Assembly: GCA_913063255.1 (NCBI GenBank)
Contig: CAJXYJ010000003.1
Location: forward strand, 1 to 64,000
Reading direction: 5' to 3'
Origin: an uncultured Flavobacteriales bacterium
GTDB taxonomy: Bacteria; Bacteroidota; Bacteroidia; Flavobacteriales; Flavobacteriaceae
DNA: 64,000 nt
Shown here: one piece after another, positions 9,681 through 18,170 of the stretch
How positions within the stretch are numbered: position 1 is the first letter of the stretch
Layout: every line of letters starts with the position of its first letter
The notes under the pieces: generated by a model
The model's database searches: none
The model's input: only the letters and a program-made list of their open reading frames with translations
What the model was told of the DNA's origin: nothing
Translations under genes and position numbers: made by a program

Positions 9681-9950
9681 AAGACCTTTATAGGTTCGTT
9701 TTTTAAAGTTTTATTATTCACTCTACATAAGTCATTAAATATAAGGTATTTAGATTAATTAAAAGATTGTTTAATCCTTTAATTAAAAACTGACAGTATA
9801 ACTCTGCTCCTTTTTTATGCGTTCGAATTTCATTCGCATCACTATAATAAGAAATGATGTTGACATTACTTTCAACTAAAAGGTGAACTAATTTAGAAGT
9901 GTTAGGATTGATAGTTTAGTCAGTTACTTTTATTATTACAATTTCAGCAT

Positions 9951-11222
9951 CTAACTCCTAACTCTCAACAACTCCCCCCATTGTGTAGTATAACGAGGAC
10001 TTCGATCTTCCTTAATCAATTCCCACTCTTTTACTCGAGTCCCCACCAAACCCGAAAACACCGTGGATTTTCCATATTTTCTATTAATCGCATCAAAGGT
10101 GCTTAACAACTCCCCTTTATTCCATCTAGGCGGTGGCAGAAACAAATTGCCTTGCACATATTCCCTCGGGATAATACCGCTTAAACACACCCCTACTTTT
10201 TTATAACGATACCCAGGTTTATAAATAGCGTCCAGCGCTTTCTTTGCTTCCGAAATAAGGGCAAAGGTATCGCAAGTAGGAATAGGAAGTGTTACGGTAA
10301 TGCTATTAGAATATTGTTTGTCGCGATCACTAAAATAATTGGTGTGTAAAAACACTTGCAGATAGGTCGCACAAGATTTCTGATTGCGCAATACTTCACT
10401 TACCTCACTAATATAATACGAACAAGCCTCTTGAATCATTCCTAAGTCCTCTAGTTTTTTTCCAAAGGACTTGGCAGTACCAATCCCCTGCTTTGGTTTG
10501 GGCATAGTCTTAAATTCTATACTTGGAATACCTTTTAGTTCCTTCCAAATTCGAACTCCCACAACGGTCATGTTTTTTCGCACCCATTCTTCGGGAAGCA
10601 TCGTAAACTCGTACGCCGTAAATACACCTATATTTTTTAATCGCTTGGCATGTTTACCTCCAATTCCCCAGACCGTTTTCACATCTGCCCATTGCAAAGC
10701 TTCAATTCTTTTTTTTTCAGTATCGATTACAAAAACGCCTTTGTTTTCTGAAACTCGCTTCTTAGAAATTTTATTTGCCAGTTTTGCCAATACCTTAGTA
10801 GGTGCAATTCCTACACCAACGGGTAAGCCTGTATATTGAAAAATCCTATCTTTCATTTGGTGTCCGTAACTGTTTAACGAAAGATGCTTTATTCCCGAAA
10901 CATCTACAAACGCTTCGTCAATACTGTAAATTTCTACCTGTGGTGAGAAAGCACTTAAGATGTTCATTACGCGTTGCGACATTTCTCCATAGAGGGTGTA
11001 ATTAGAAGAAAAAAAAGTGACATTATTCTGTATTAACTGTTTTTTAATTTTAAAAACAGGCTCGAACATGGGGATTTCAGAAATGGCTTTCGCTTCCTTA
11101 TTGGCAGCAATCACACAGCCATCATTATTACTGAGTACCACCACAGGTTTCCCCCATAAATCTGGACGAAATACCTGCTCGCAGGTGGCATAAAAGCTAT
11201 TGCAATCTACTAAGGCTATCAT
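9951..11222 (-). CDS. umuC: DNA polymerase V catalytic subunit UmuC (Y-family)
   Basis: This 423-residue protein is normal length for UmuC. The N-terminus MIALVDCNSFYATCEQ holds the first catalytic Asp (D6) and the steric Phe-Tyr pair. YSIDEAFVDVSG holds the Asp-Glu pair. The HhH region contains KTVWGIGGKHAKRLK, and the little finger and C-terminal UmuC domain end near PPPRWNKGELL. It performs error-prone translesion synthesis. Its start overlaps the umuD stop by 4 bases, a coupled operon. A remnant of a second umuC lies at 4010-4066. Confidence 0.95.
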   Translation of the reverse strand: MIALVDCNSFYATCEQVFRPDLWGKPVVVLSNNDGCVIAANKEAKAISEIPMFEPVFKIKKQLIQNNVTFFSSNYTLYGEMSQRVMNILSAFSPQVEIYSIDEAFVDVSGIKHLSLNSYGHQMKDRIFQYTGLPVGVGIAPTKVLAKLANKISKKRVSENKGVFVIDTEKKRIEALQWADVKTVWGIGGKHAKRLKNIGVFTAYEFTMLPEEWVRKNMTVVGVRIWKELKGIPSIEFKTMPKPKQGIGTAKSFGKKLEDLGMIQEACSYYISEVSEVLRNQKSCATYLQVFLHTNYFSDRDKQYSNSITVTLPIPTCDTFALISEAKKALDAIYKPGYRYKKVGVCLSGIIPREYVQGNLFLPPPRWNKGELLSTFDAINRKYGKSTVFSGLVGTRVKEWELIKEDRSPRYTTQWGELLRVRS

Positions 11223-11587
11223 CGTGCATAATGAATAATATAACTAATCATTCCCCAAAGAATACATTCGCTATCCAAGGGATGTTTCGGAAACCGAATC
11301 ACTTTAAATTCTCCATCGATAACCACCAATACCAAATCGTTTTTCTTAGGCGATAATGATCGATCTATCAACAACACATCCTTATCCAAAATATGATAAT
11401 GAGATAGCTCATCTCCATCGATACGAACAAAAAAAGTAGCATCTTTATTCGTAATGAGTTCTTTATGCAAATCGATACTTGGTTCCGCATAGTGTGTGGC
11501 AGGACTAGGAAAACCCGTTTGCTTAGACACTTCTGGAGCGTGTCTATTTTTAACCTTAGTAAGTTTTCCTGATGAGAATATTTTCAT
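11219..11587 (-). CDS. umuD: UmuD-like protein lacking the catalytic Ser/Lys
   Basis: This 122-residue protein aligns without gaps to the core of E. coli UmuD: GFPSPA, the GD....D.DLL.D segment, and DGEF. At the position of the nucleophile Ser60 (GDSM in E. coli) this protein has Glu60 (GDEL). At the position of Lys97 it has Ile97 (DGEFKVIR), although a Lys lies two residues earlier at 95. The cleavage site Cys24-Gly25 is Thr24-Gly25 here. Family knowledge says Ser60 and Lys97 form the self-cleavage dyad, so this copy should be unable to self-process and may act as a scaffold or as permanently unprocessed UmuD. The gene is coupled to umuC and divergent from sdaA. Confidence 0.85.
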   Translation of the reverse strand: MKIFSSGKLTKVKNRHAPEVSKQTGFPSPATHYAEPSIDLHKELITNKDATFFVRIDGDELSHYHILDKDVLLIDRSLSPKKNDLVLVVIDGEFKVIRFPKHPLDSECILWGMISYIIHYAR

Positions 11588-11591
11588 AGTT

Positions 11592-11632
11592 CAAAATTAT
11601 GGATTATTTCCCGATTAATATGGAATTATTCC
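11592..11632 (-). promoter_or_regulatory. umuDC promoter -7 box with twin operator-like palindromes
   Basis: The minus strand reads TAATTTTG (11592-11599), a -7 box 4 bases from the umuD ATG. Two related palindromes follow upstream: GGATTATTTCC (11601-11611) and GGAATTATTCC (11622-11632). Their centres are 21 bases apart, about two helical turns. The first would lie between the -7 and -33 regions. They could bind a damage-response regulator. This is inference. Confidence 0.4.
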
Positions 11633-11675
11633 AAGTTGTTTAAAAAAAATAATCTTTCCGTAAACAATAAACAAT

Positions 11676-11683
11676 TACATTTG
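11676..11683 (+). promoter_or_regulatory. -7 box of sdaA
   Basis: TACATTTG matches TAnnTTTG and lies 17 bases before the sdaA ATG. No clear -33 TTTG was seen at 17-23 bases upstream. Confidence 0.4.
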
Positions 11684-11700
11684 TCACCCAAATATTATCT

Positions 11701-13125
11701 ATGGAAAGTATTAGTGTTTTCGATATGCTTAAAATTGGTGTGGGACCTTCCAGCTCACACACGCTTGGCCCATGGCGGGCAGCAGGTCGTTGGATCGATG
11801 AATTAAAATCCGAAGGGCATTTTGAAAACATTGAATCGATTACTGTTGATCTCTATGGTTCTTTATCGCTTACGGGAAAAGGTCATGCCACAGACATTGC
11901 CGTCATGCTAGGGCTATCTGGTTTTGACCCTGTGACCTTTCCTATCGAGAATATGGATACGGTAATTAGTGCCATAACCAATACAGGTAAGTTAAAACTT
12001 AATGGTGAAGTTGAAATTGGTTTTCTTCCGAAAGAGAATATTATTTTTAATCGAAATTTTTTAGATTTTCATCCCAACGGAATTACTTTTAACACCTTCC
12101 TAAAAGATGGTGCAAAAGAATCGTCTACTTTCTATTCTATCGGGGGTGGATTTGTGGTAAAAGAAGATCGAAAGCGAGAAAAGAAAAAGATTGAAAAATT
12201 CTCTCATTTCCCTTTTCCTATTGAAAAAGCAACCGAATTACTTTCATACTGCAAAACGGAAGGAAAATCCATTTCTCAAATTGTATTAGAAAATGAAGAA
12301 TCACTTTGCGTTCCAGTAGAGATAGATTCAAAATTAAAAGATATTTGGGAAGTAATGCTCAATTCTATGTACACAGGATGCCATACCGAGGGTAAGCTTC
12401 CAGGAGGATTAAATGTACAAAGAAGAGCTTACGACACCAACAAAACACTTCTTGGAGAAGCAAACTATAGCAATGCTCAAGAATGGCTAGAAACCATACG
12501 AAATACCGAAGTGAAATTTAGACAGATTTTAAAATGGGTTTCTTGTTTTGCATTATCGGTAAACGAGGTAAATGCATCGCTAGGAAGAGTAGTAACTGCC
12601 CCAACAAATGGTAGCGCAGGTGTTATTCCGTCGGTATTGATGTATTATTTAGTGATAGAAAATCACGATGCTGGGTTCGAGGAAATTAAAAAATTCTTAT
12701 TGGTCAGTGGCGAAATTGGCAGTTTATTTAAAAAAGGAGCCACCATTTCGGCAGCTATGGGAGGATGTCAAGCAGAAATTGGAGTTTCCTCTGCAATGGC
12801 GGCAGGAGCATTAACCGAGCTTATGGGAGGCACCCCAGAACAAGTACTTATGGCAAGTGAAATTGCTATGGAACATCATCTAGGATTAACCTGTGATCCT
12901 ATTGCTGGTTTGGTACAAATTCCCTGTATAGAGCGAAATGCCATGGGAGCCATAAAGGCAATAAATGCTTGCGAAATGGCACTAGATGGTGATCCTGCTC
13001 ATGCAAAAATTCCACTGGATAAGGTTATCGAAACTATGTGGGAAACCGCAAAAGACATGAACTCAAAATACAAAGAAACCAGCGAAGGTGGCTTGGCTGT
13101 AAAAGTAAGTCTAAGTGATTGCTAG
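11701..13125 (+). CDS. sdaA: L-serine ammonia-lyase (iron-sulfur type)
   Basis: This 474-residue single-chain L-serine dehydratase converts L-serine to pyruvate and ammonia using a [4Fe-4S] cluster. The beta domain opens with FDMLKIGVGPSSSHTLGPWRAA. The alpha domain has GCHTEGKLPGGLNVQRRAY, APTNGSAGVIPSVL and a cluster-binding Cys region (CDPIAGLVQIPC ... CEMAL). Length and domain order match the fused beta-alpha form. It lies alone on the plus strand, divergent from umuDC, with the NTF2-like gene convergent after a single base. Confidence 0.95.
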   Translation: MESISVFDMLKIGVGPSSSHTLGPWRAAGRWIDELKSEGHFENIESITVDLYGSLSLTGKGHATDIAVMLGLSGFDPVTFPIENMDTVISAITNTGKLKLNGEVEIGFLPKENIIFNRNFLDFHPNGITFNTFLKDGAKESSTFYSIGGGFVVKEDRKREKKKIEKFSHFPFPIEKATELLSYCKTEGKSISQIVLENEESLCVPVEIDSKLKDIWEVMLNSMYTGCHTEGKLPGGLNVQRRAYDTNKTLLGEANYSNAQEWLETIRNTEVKFRQILKWVSCFALSVNEVNASLGRVVTAPTNGSAGVIPSVLMYYLVIENHDAGFEEIKKFLLVSGEIGSLFKKGATISAAMGGCQAEIGVSSAMAAGALTELMGGTPEQVLMASEIAMEHHLGLTCDPIAGLVQIPCIERNAMGAIKAINACEMALDGDPAHAKIPLDKVIETMWETAKDMNSKYKETSEGGLAVKVSLSDC

Positions 13126-13126
13126 C

Positions 13127-13591
13127 CTATTCCTGATTACAACTAGATCTTCTTCGAGAATCTATTAAATGAACAATTTTCCATCCATCATCTGTTTTAG
13201 CTAATGTAAAAGCATTGGCACCACAATGGCTAAAATCACCATTGAACCAAAATTCATAAGGAGTCCATACATGTGCTAGATTACCATCTATTTGCACTTT
13301 ATAATCTAATAATCGCTCCTCCCATTTTTGGTCTTCGGGACGTTCTGCGATGGCTTTTATAAAATCATCCATCATACCGTCTTTAACCATGTTTTCTCCA
13401 TCTTTTGAAGCATATACAGTTTGGGTAACAATGTTCCCTAAGATAACCGACTTCATTTGAATGGTATCTCCTTTATGAAAACCTTCAAAAAAAGTGTCGA
13501 TAACCCCCTTAGCTTCAGCTTCGGAAAATGAACTTTGAGAAAAAGAAAGGCTTGTTGCTAAAAAGCATAGTGCTAGTAAAAAAAACTTCAT
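13127..13591 (-). CDS. Secreted NTF2-like (nuclear transport factor 2 fold) protein
   Basis: The chosen ATG at 13591 gives 154 residues starting MKFFLLALCFLATSLSFSQ, a clear signal peptide. The open frame extends further upstream, but that part overlaps panB and is low in recognisable protein character. The mature part looks like a single cone-shaped NTF2 domain (DTFFEGFHKGDTIQM near the start; VHLIDSRRR at the end), similar to SnoaL/DUF4440-type proteins. The ligand or enzymatic activity is unknown. It is divergent from panB with 60 bases between the starts. Confidence 0.8.
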   Translation of the reverse strand: MKFFLLALCFLATSLSFSQSSFSEAEAKGVIDTFFEGFHKGDTIQMKSVILGNIVTQTVYASKDGENMVKDGMMDDFIKAIAERPEDQKWEERLLDYKVQIDGNLAHVWTPYEFWFNGDFSHCGANAFTLAKTDDGWKIVHLIDSRRRSSCNQE

Positions 13592-13615
13592 ATTTAAATA
13601 ATTTAATGTGTGTTT

Positions 13616-13623
13616 CAAAATTA
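13616..13623 (-). promoter_or_regulatory. -7 box of the NTF2-like gene
   Basis: The minus strand reads TAATTTTG, 24 bases upstream of the ATG at 13591, within the short divergent gap shared with panB. Confidence 0.35.
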
Positions 13624-13651
13624 GTACATTTACCGTCCAATTTGTTACACT

Positions 13652-14470
13652 ATGTCTATAGCTAAAAAAGAATACAAACGTATTACCACCAAAACTTTGG
13701 TGGACATGAAAAGTAAGGGTGAAAAAATATCGATGCTGACGGCATACGATTATACCATGGCAAGAATTGTAGATAATGCAGGAATCGATGTGATTTTGGT
13801 TGGTGACTCTGCGTCTAATGTTATGGCAGGTCATGAAACCACCTTGCCTATTACTTTAGATCAAATGATTTATCATGCTTCTTCCGTAGTAAGAGGAGTT
13901 AAAAGAAGTTTAATTGTAGTCGATTTGCCTTTTGGAACCTACCAAAGTGACCCTAAAGAAGCCTTGCGCTCTGCCATTCGAATTATGAAAGAAAGTGGTG
14001 GGCATGCAGTAAAATTAGAAGGCGGGAAAGAAATTAAAGATTCTGTTAAGCGTATTTTAAATGCTGGAATTCCAGTGATGGGACACCTTGGTCTTACGCC
14101 ACAATCCATTTATAAATTTGGAACTTATACCGTTCGAGCGAAAGAAGATGCAGAAGCAGAGCAATTAAAAAAGGATGCATTATTACTTGAAAAAGCAGGA
14201 TGTTTTGCTATTGTATTGGAAAAAGTGCCAGCAAAACTTGCCGAGGAAGTAGCAAAGAGTTTGCAAATCCCTATTATAGGTATTGGTGCAGGAAATGGAG
14301 TAGACGGTCAAGTTTTAGTAACCCACGATATGCTGGGAATGACACACGAATTTAATCCTCGCTTTTTAAGACGCTATTTAGACATGTATGATGGAATGAC
14401 AACCGCTTTCCAGAAATATAAAGAAGATGTGAAGAGTGGTGATTTCCCAAATGAAGATGAGCAATACTAA
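13652..14470 (+). CDS. panB: 3-methyl-2-oxobutanoate hydroxymethyltransferase
   Basis: This 272-residue protein is full length for PanB. It transfers a hydroxymethyl group from 5,10-methylene-tetrahydrofolate to 2-oxoisovalerate, giving ketopantoate for pantothenate and CoA synthesis. Visible signatures are [13 protein letters not shown], the metal-binding [22 protein letters not shown] and [17 protein letters not shown]. The ATG at 13652 is the natural start. Other pantothenate genes are not nearby. A perfect heptanucleotide tandem repeat follows the stop. Confidence 0.97.
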   Translation: MSIAKKEYKRITTKTLVDMKSKGEKISMLTAYDYTMARIVDNAGIDVILVGDSASNVMAGHETTLPITLDQMIYHASSVVRGVKRSLIVVDLPFGTYQSDPKEALRSAIRIMKESGGHAVKLEGGKEIKDSVKRILNAGIPVMGHLGLTPQSIYKFGTYTVRAKEDAEAEQLKKDALLLEKAGCFAIVLEKVPAKLAEEVAKSLQIPIIGIGAGNGVDGQVLVTHDMLGMTHEFNPRFLRRYLDMYDGMTTAFQKYKEDVKSGDFPNEDEQY

Positions 14471-14473
14471 TAC

Positions 14474-14522
14474 AGTGAGTAGTGAGTAGTGAGTAGTGAG
14501 TAGTGAGTAGTGAGTAGTGAGT
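14474..14522. repeat. Seven perfect tandem heptamers (AGTGAGT)
   Basis: Exactly seven uninterrupted copies of AGTGAGT (49 bases) fill most of the 68-base gap between panB and the pseudouridine synthase start. Perfect short tandem repeats can gain or lose units by slippage, so the spacing upstream of the next gene may vary. Confidence 0.95.
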
Positions 14523-14538
14523 AAACAAAATAATAAAA

Positions 14539-15237
14539 TTGTCTTCAAAAATAATTTCAAATAAGGATAATCTTCAAATATTGTTTGAAGACAATCATAT
14601 CATCGCAGTAAACAAACGCGTAGGTGATATTGTACAAGGGGATAAAACTGGGGATGCCCCTCTTTCAGAAATTGTAAAACAATATATCGCTGAAAAATAC
14701 AATAAACCTGGGGCTGTATTTTTGGGAGTGGTACACCGCCTAGATAGACCCACTAGTGGAATTGTTATTTTTGCTCGAACCACAAAGGCATTAACAAGAT
14801 TAAATAAATTGTTTTCTGAACGTAAAACCCAAAAATCTTATTGGGCTGTGGTAAAGAATTCTCCACCCAAAAAAGCGGATACCTTAACCCATTACTTAAA
14901 ACGAAATCCAAAACAAAACAAATCGTATGCTAATAGTAATGAGGTTCCAGATAGTAAAAAAGCCATTTTAGATTATCAAGTAATAAAAAATCTTGATCGC
15001 TATACTTTACTCGAAATAGATTTGAAAACTGGGAGGCATCATCAAATTCGTTCGCAGCTTTCTGCTATAGGTTGCCCTATTAAAGGAGATTTAAAATATG
15101 GATTTAACAGAAGTAATCCAGATGGCGGAATTCATTTACACGCAAGGAAATTAGTTTTTATTCACCCAGTAAAAAAAGAAGAAATTTCTATAGTAGCTCC
15201 AACTCCTAAGGATCCCATTTGGAATGCCTGCAATTAG
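14539..15237 (+). CDS. RluA-family pseudouridine synthase
   Basis: This 232-residue protein belongs to the RluA/RluC/RluD family. The catalytic motif is GVVHRLDRPTSGIVIFART, with the nucleophile Asp in HRLD. Other family blocks are IIAVNKRVGDIVQGD, KTGRHHQIRSQLS and GDLKYG. There is no S4 domain, as in the shorter members. It isomerises uridine in rRNA or tRNA; the exact target cannot be told. The start is TTG at 14539, and another TTG at 14581 is possible. It lies 17 bases after the heptamer array, and its stop overlaps the convergent regulator gene by 4 bases. Confidence 0.9.
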   Translation: MSSKIISNKDNLQILFEDNHIIAVNKRVGDIVQGDKTGDAPLSEIVKQYIAEKYNKPGAVFLGVVHRLDRPTSGIVIFARTTKALTRLNKLFSERKTQKSYWAVVKNSPPKKADTLTHYLKRNPKQNKSYANSNEVPDSKKAILDYQVIKNLDRYTLLEIDLKTGRHHQIRSQLSAIGCPIKGDLKYGFNRSNPDGGIHLHARKLVFIHPVKKEEISIVAPTPKDPIWNACN

Positions 15238-15887
15238 ATTGTTATTAGTTTTTTCTTCAAACCAAAAATAACAAGCCCTACCCTATTTTTAACTTTGAAC
15301 TTTTTAAAAAGTTCATTTCGGTAATTATCAACCGTTTTAGGGCTTACATTCATTTTATCTGCAATTTCGTTATAAGTTAATTCACTACATGCATATTGCA
15401 GAAAGGTTAATTCTGTATCTTTCAATAAAAAAGTATGGGTTCCTTCTTTTGGTTTTAATGAATCTATTAATGCTGCTGTCACTTTTTCTGAATGGTAATA
15501 GCCTTTATCCATCACTTCATTTAAGGCTACTCTTAAGGTTTCTGGATGGATGTCTTTTAACAAATAGCCATTGGCTCCTTTACTCAACATTTTCAAAACC
15601 ATTTGCTCATCATCGTCCATAGACAAAGCCAATACTTTAATGTCTGGATGATTTTTATTTAACCACTCCATGGTTTCATAACCATTCATTATTGGCATAT
15701 TAACGTCTAACAATATAACATCTGGGATAGATTCCTGCTCCATTTTCTGCTGCAAATCTAAACCATTCTTAGCATGGTATAAGACATGATAACCCGAAAA
15801 CATTTCGATCAAACTCTTTAAAGAATTTGCTACCAACAAATGATCATCGACAATTACTAAATTATATTCTTTCCTATTCTGGTTCAT
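15234..15887 (-). CDS. LuxR/NarL-family response regulator
   Basis: This 217-residue protein has a receiver domain (about 8-125) with the phosphoacceptor Asp in VILLDVNMPIMNG and the conserved Lys in GYLLKDI. A C-terminal LuxR-type HTH (about 150-210) contains LTYNEIADKMNVSPKTVDNYRNE. It is the last gene of a five-gene minus-strand operon. Its start overlaps the 3' end of the histidine kinase gene by 14 bases, so the pair is almost certainly cognate. Its targets are unknown. Confidence 0.92.
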   Translation of the reverse strand: MNQNRKEYNLVIVDDHLLVANSLKSLIEMFSGYHVLYHAKNGLDLQQKMEQESIPDVILLDVNMPIMNGYETMEWLNKNHPDIKVLALSMDDDEQMVLKMLSKGANGYLLKDIHPETLRVALNEVMDKGYYHSEKVTAALIDSLKPKEGTHTFLLKDTELTFLQYACSELTYNEIADKMNVSPKTVDNYRNELFKKFKVKNRVGLVIFGLKKKLITI

Positions 15888-16680
15888 CTGGGTAGGGATA
15901 AATTAAGGTTAAATTGGTTCCTTTTCCAACTTCTGAAGTTAATAAATATTTTGCGTTTAATAATTCTGCTCTTCCTTTTATGGTTTGCAAACCAGAACTT
16001 TCTGTTTTTTGTAAGGGATCAAATCCAACCCCATCATCTTCAGCAGTAATTACTAATTCGTCTTTTTTATAATGAAGAGTTATGTTCAGTTTTTTGGCTT
16101 TGGAGTGTTTCATTACATTAGACAAACATTCTTGATACATTCTAAAAATTAATATCTCATGTTCGCTTTTAATATAGACTTCTTCTCCTTTAATTTTAAA
16201 AGTAGCCGATAAATATTTCAATCTATTAAATCGTTCCACTTCAATTTTTAAGGATCTTACTAATCCGTTATTCTGAATTACATCGTTATTCAATGTTTTG
16301 GAAAGGTTTCGTATTTCTTGTACCGTTTCTGAAACTACAGACTTAGTGTCTTCTATTTGTTCTTTAATACTATCTGGCGCCTTAGTTAACATGATGTTAA
16401 GTTGCATACTCACCACAGAAAGTAATTGCCCGACATTATCGTGTAGCTCCCAGGCAATATTTTTAAAGGTTTGCTCTTGTATTTCTAATTGCGTGTTTGC
16501 CAGTTCTTTTTCAAACCTCTGCTTGGCTTCTAAACGCTCCAATAATAATTTATTTTTTCTTTTCTGAAAAGCAATAAAGAATACGATAACAAAGAGCAGT
16601 AATAAAAATATTACCGCAATTGCATAGACAATCAATACGATTGTTTCTGGATTGATTAAGTTGCTTTTTTCTTGGTACAT
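15874..16680 (-). CDS. Sensor histidine kinase (HisKA_3), one membrane helix
   Basis: In this 268-residue protein a single hydrophobic helix (about 13-35) is followed by a coiled coil. HisKA_3 has the phosphorylated His in AWELHDNVGQLLSV, and HATPase_c contains EDDGVGFD and SGLQTIKGRAELL. It has no extracytoplasmic sensor domain, so the signal must come from the helix or from partner proteins. It overlaps the upstream 7TM-like gene by 25 bases and the downstream regulator by 14 bases. This arrangement suggests that the two paralogous membrane proteins upstream provide the sensing function. That is inference. Confidence 0.9.
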   Translation of the reverse strand: MYQEKSNLINPETIVLIVYAIAVIFLLLLFVIVFFIAFQKRKNKLLLERLEAKQRFEKELANTQLEIQEQTFKNIAWELHDNVGQLLSVVSMQLNIMLTKAPDSIKEQIEDTKSVVSETVQEIRNLSKTLNNDVIQNNGLVRSLKIEVERFNRLKYLSATFKIKGEEVYIKSEHEILIFRMYQECLSNVMKHSKAKKLNITLHYKKDELVITAEDDGVGFDPLQKTESSGLQTIKGRAELLNAKYLLTSEVGKGTNLTLIYPYPDEPE

Positions 16681-17372
16681 ATAATAAAGCCTAAAATAAA
16701 AGTGAAATACATAAATATATTAGCAAAAAGATAAATATTGATTTTTACATTTACAAACAACTCATTTATTCTTTCAAAATAAATTGAAAAAATACTTAAA
16801 GGAGTAGTACACATATTAAACCCTAACAGCCCTATTGAAATATAAAAAGGCAAGTACTTTTTAAAATTTATTATTTTATCACTTTTAAGTAAATCAAAGT
16901 AAAATAAAATAATTGCAAATAACAATAAAATTGTCCCTAAGGTAACTGTATAAATAGAATCTCTTATAAAAAACGTGTCACTTGCTATCAAAATTAATGT
17001 TCCTATTATTACATATACTATATTTATAATATTCAATGTTTTTTTGATTTTATTTTTTTTCAATAAAGAGGTGAAAAAATACAGAAAAAAAGAATAATCA
17101 ACTAATAAATATATGTTGAATAGCCAATAATTTTGCTCAAAACCTGTATCTTTTGTAAAGCCAAAATACTCATATTTAGTAAAGTAAGCTATTGTCGTAT
17201 ACATTGCTATAGTTTCAGTAATAACCGTAAACCATAAAAAGTATACTAAATACTTAAAAACCTTATGTGCATAAGGTTTTTTAAGTATATAATAGCTGCC
17301 AGTTATTGCTGCAATAATTTCCAGCATATGTATAGGAATTATTCTAAAAAGATATGTTTGAAAATAATCCAA
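16656..17372 (-). CDS. Multi-pass membrane protein, paralogue A of the signalling operon
   Basis: This 238-residue protein is highly hydrophobic, with about seven predicted membrane helices and almost no soluble domain. Its central motif YFTKYEYFGFTKDTGFEQNYWLFNIYLL is nearly repeated in the next protein upstream; shorter anchors shared by both are KYEYFGF, NIYLLV and FNMCTTPL/FNLCMTPL. The pair arose by tandem duplication. I do not recognise the family. The 25-base overlap with the histidine kinase suggests a coupled sensory role. Confidence 0.75.
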   Translation of the reverse strand: MDYFQTYLFRIIPIHMLEIIAAITGSYYILKKPYAHKVFKYLVYFLWFTVITETIAMYTTIAYFTKYEYFGFTKDTGFEQNYWLFNIYLLVDYSFFLYFFTSLLKKNKIKKTLNIINIVYVIIGTLILIASDTFFIRDSIYTVTLGTILLLFAIILFYFDLLKSDKIINFKKYLPFYISIGLLGFNMCTTPLSIFSIYFERINELFVNVKINIYLFANIFMYFTFILGFIICTKKKAT

Positions 17373-17417
17373 ATTATTGCTTTTTCATTTTTCAATTATT
17401 AAATTATTAAATTAAGA

Positions 17418-18170
17418 TTACAAAGGTTTTAGTTTTGTCTCTTTCTTGGCACAAACTAAAAATCCAATGATAAATGCGGTGTACATAAAAATGTTTGAAA
17501 AAATTAAAATATTCGTTTTAACTTCAATGAACAGTCTGTTTTCTTCAGAAAAATATTTTGAAAAAATATCTAATGGTGTCATACAAAGATTAAACACCAA
17601 TACCCCAATAGATACATAAATTGGTAAGTATTTTTTTAAATTAATTATTTTATCACTTTTAAGAATGTTAAAATAAAAAAGAATGACTGATATTAAAACT
17701 AATAAACTACCTATAATTGTTGAGAACAGAGAATAATCATTAAAAAACACACCACTATAAAGTAAATTTATTAATCCAAAGACTAAAAATAAAAAGATTA
17801 AAGTTTTTAGCACTTTTTTTTCTTTAGCCTTTTGTAAAAAGCTCCTAAAATAATAGATAAAAAAACTATAACTTACTAATAAATAAATATTATAGAGCCA
17901 TATATTATTTTCAATAACGGTGTCTTTAATAAATCCAAAATACTCATACTTAGAAAAATAAGCAAATGGTGCATAAATCCCAATCACCTCAACAAAAAAA
18001 GTAAACCATAAGAAGTAAACCAGAAAATAATCACTTTTGTTTAAGCTTACTTTTTTATTAAGGTAATAAATACCTGCTAATGCAGCTATTAACTCTAAGC
18101 TATAACCTATAAGGGAATTAGCTAAGTATTGAAAAAAATATTCCAATATTAATAAGCATGTGGTGGCCAA
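17418..18170 (-). CDS. Multi-pass membrane protein, paralogue B of the signalling operon
   Basis: This 250-residue protein is paralogous to 16656-17372 along its whole length (shared anchors KYEYFGF, NIYLLVSYSFF, KKYLPIYVSIGVL, ending GFLVCAKK). It has about seven membrane helices. Its ATG overlaps the stop region of the 118-aa gene by 22 bases. A TTG eight codons further in would also fit the alignment to its paralogue, so the start is uncertain. The family is not recognised. Together with its paralogue and the downstream kinase it looks like a membrane sensor module. Confidence 0.75.
   Translation of the reverse strand: MATTCLLILEYFFQYLANSLIGYSLELIAALAGIYYLNKKVSLNKSDYFLVYFLWFTFFVEVIGIYAPFAYFSKYEYFGFIKDTVIENNIWLYNIYLLVSYSFFIYYFRSFLQKAKEKKVLKTLIFLFLVFGLINLLYSGVFFNDYSLFSTIIGSLLVLISVILFYFNILKSDKIINLKKYLPIYVSIGVLVFNLCMTPLDIFSKYFSEENRLFIEVKTNILIFSNIFMYTAFIIGFLVCAKKETKLKPL

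Noticed and set aside
13592-13834. N-terminal extension of the NTF2-like frame
   Set aside because: It overlaps panB on the opposite strand, and the ATG at 13591 begins a clear signal peptide.
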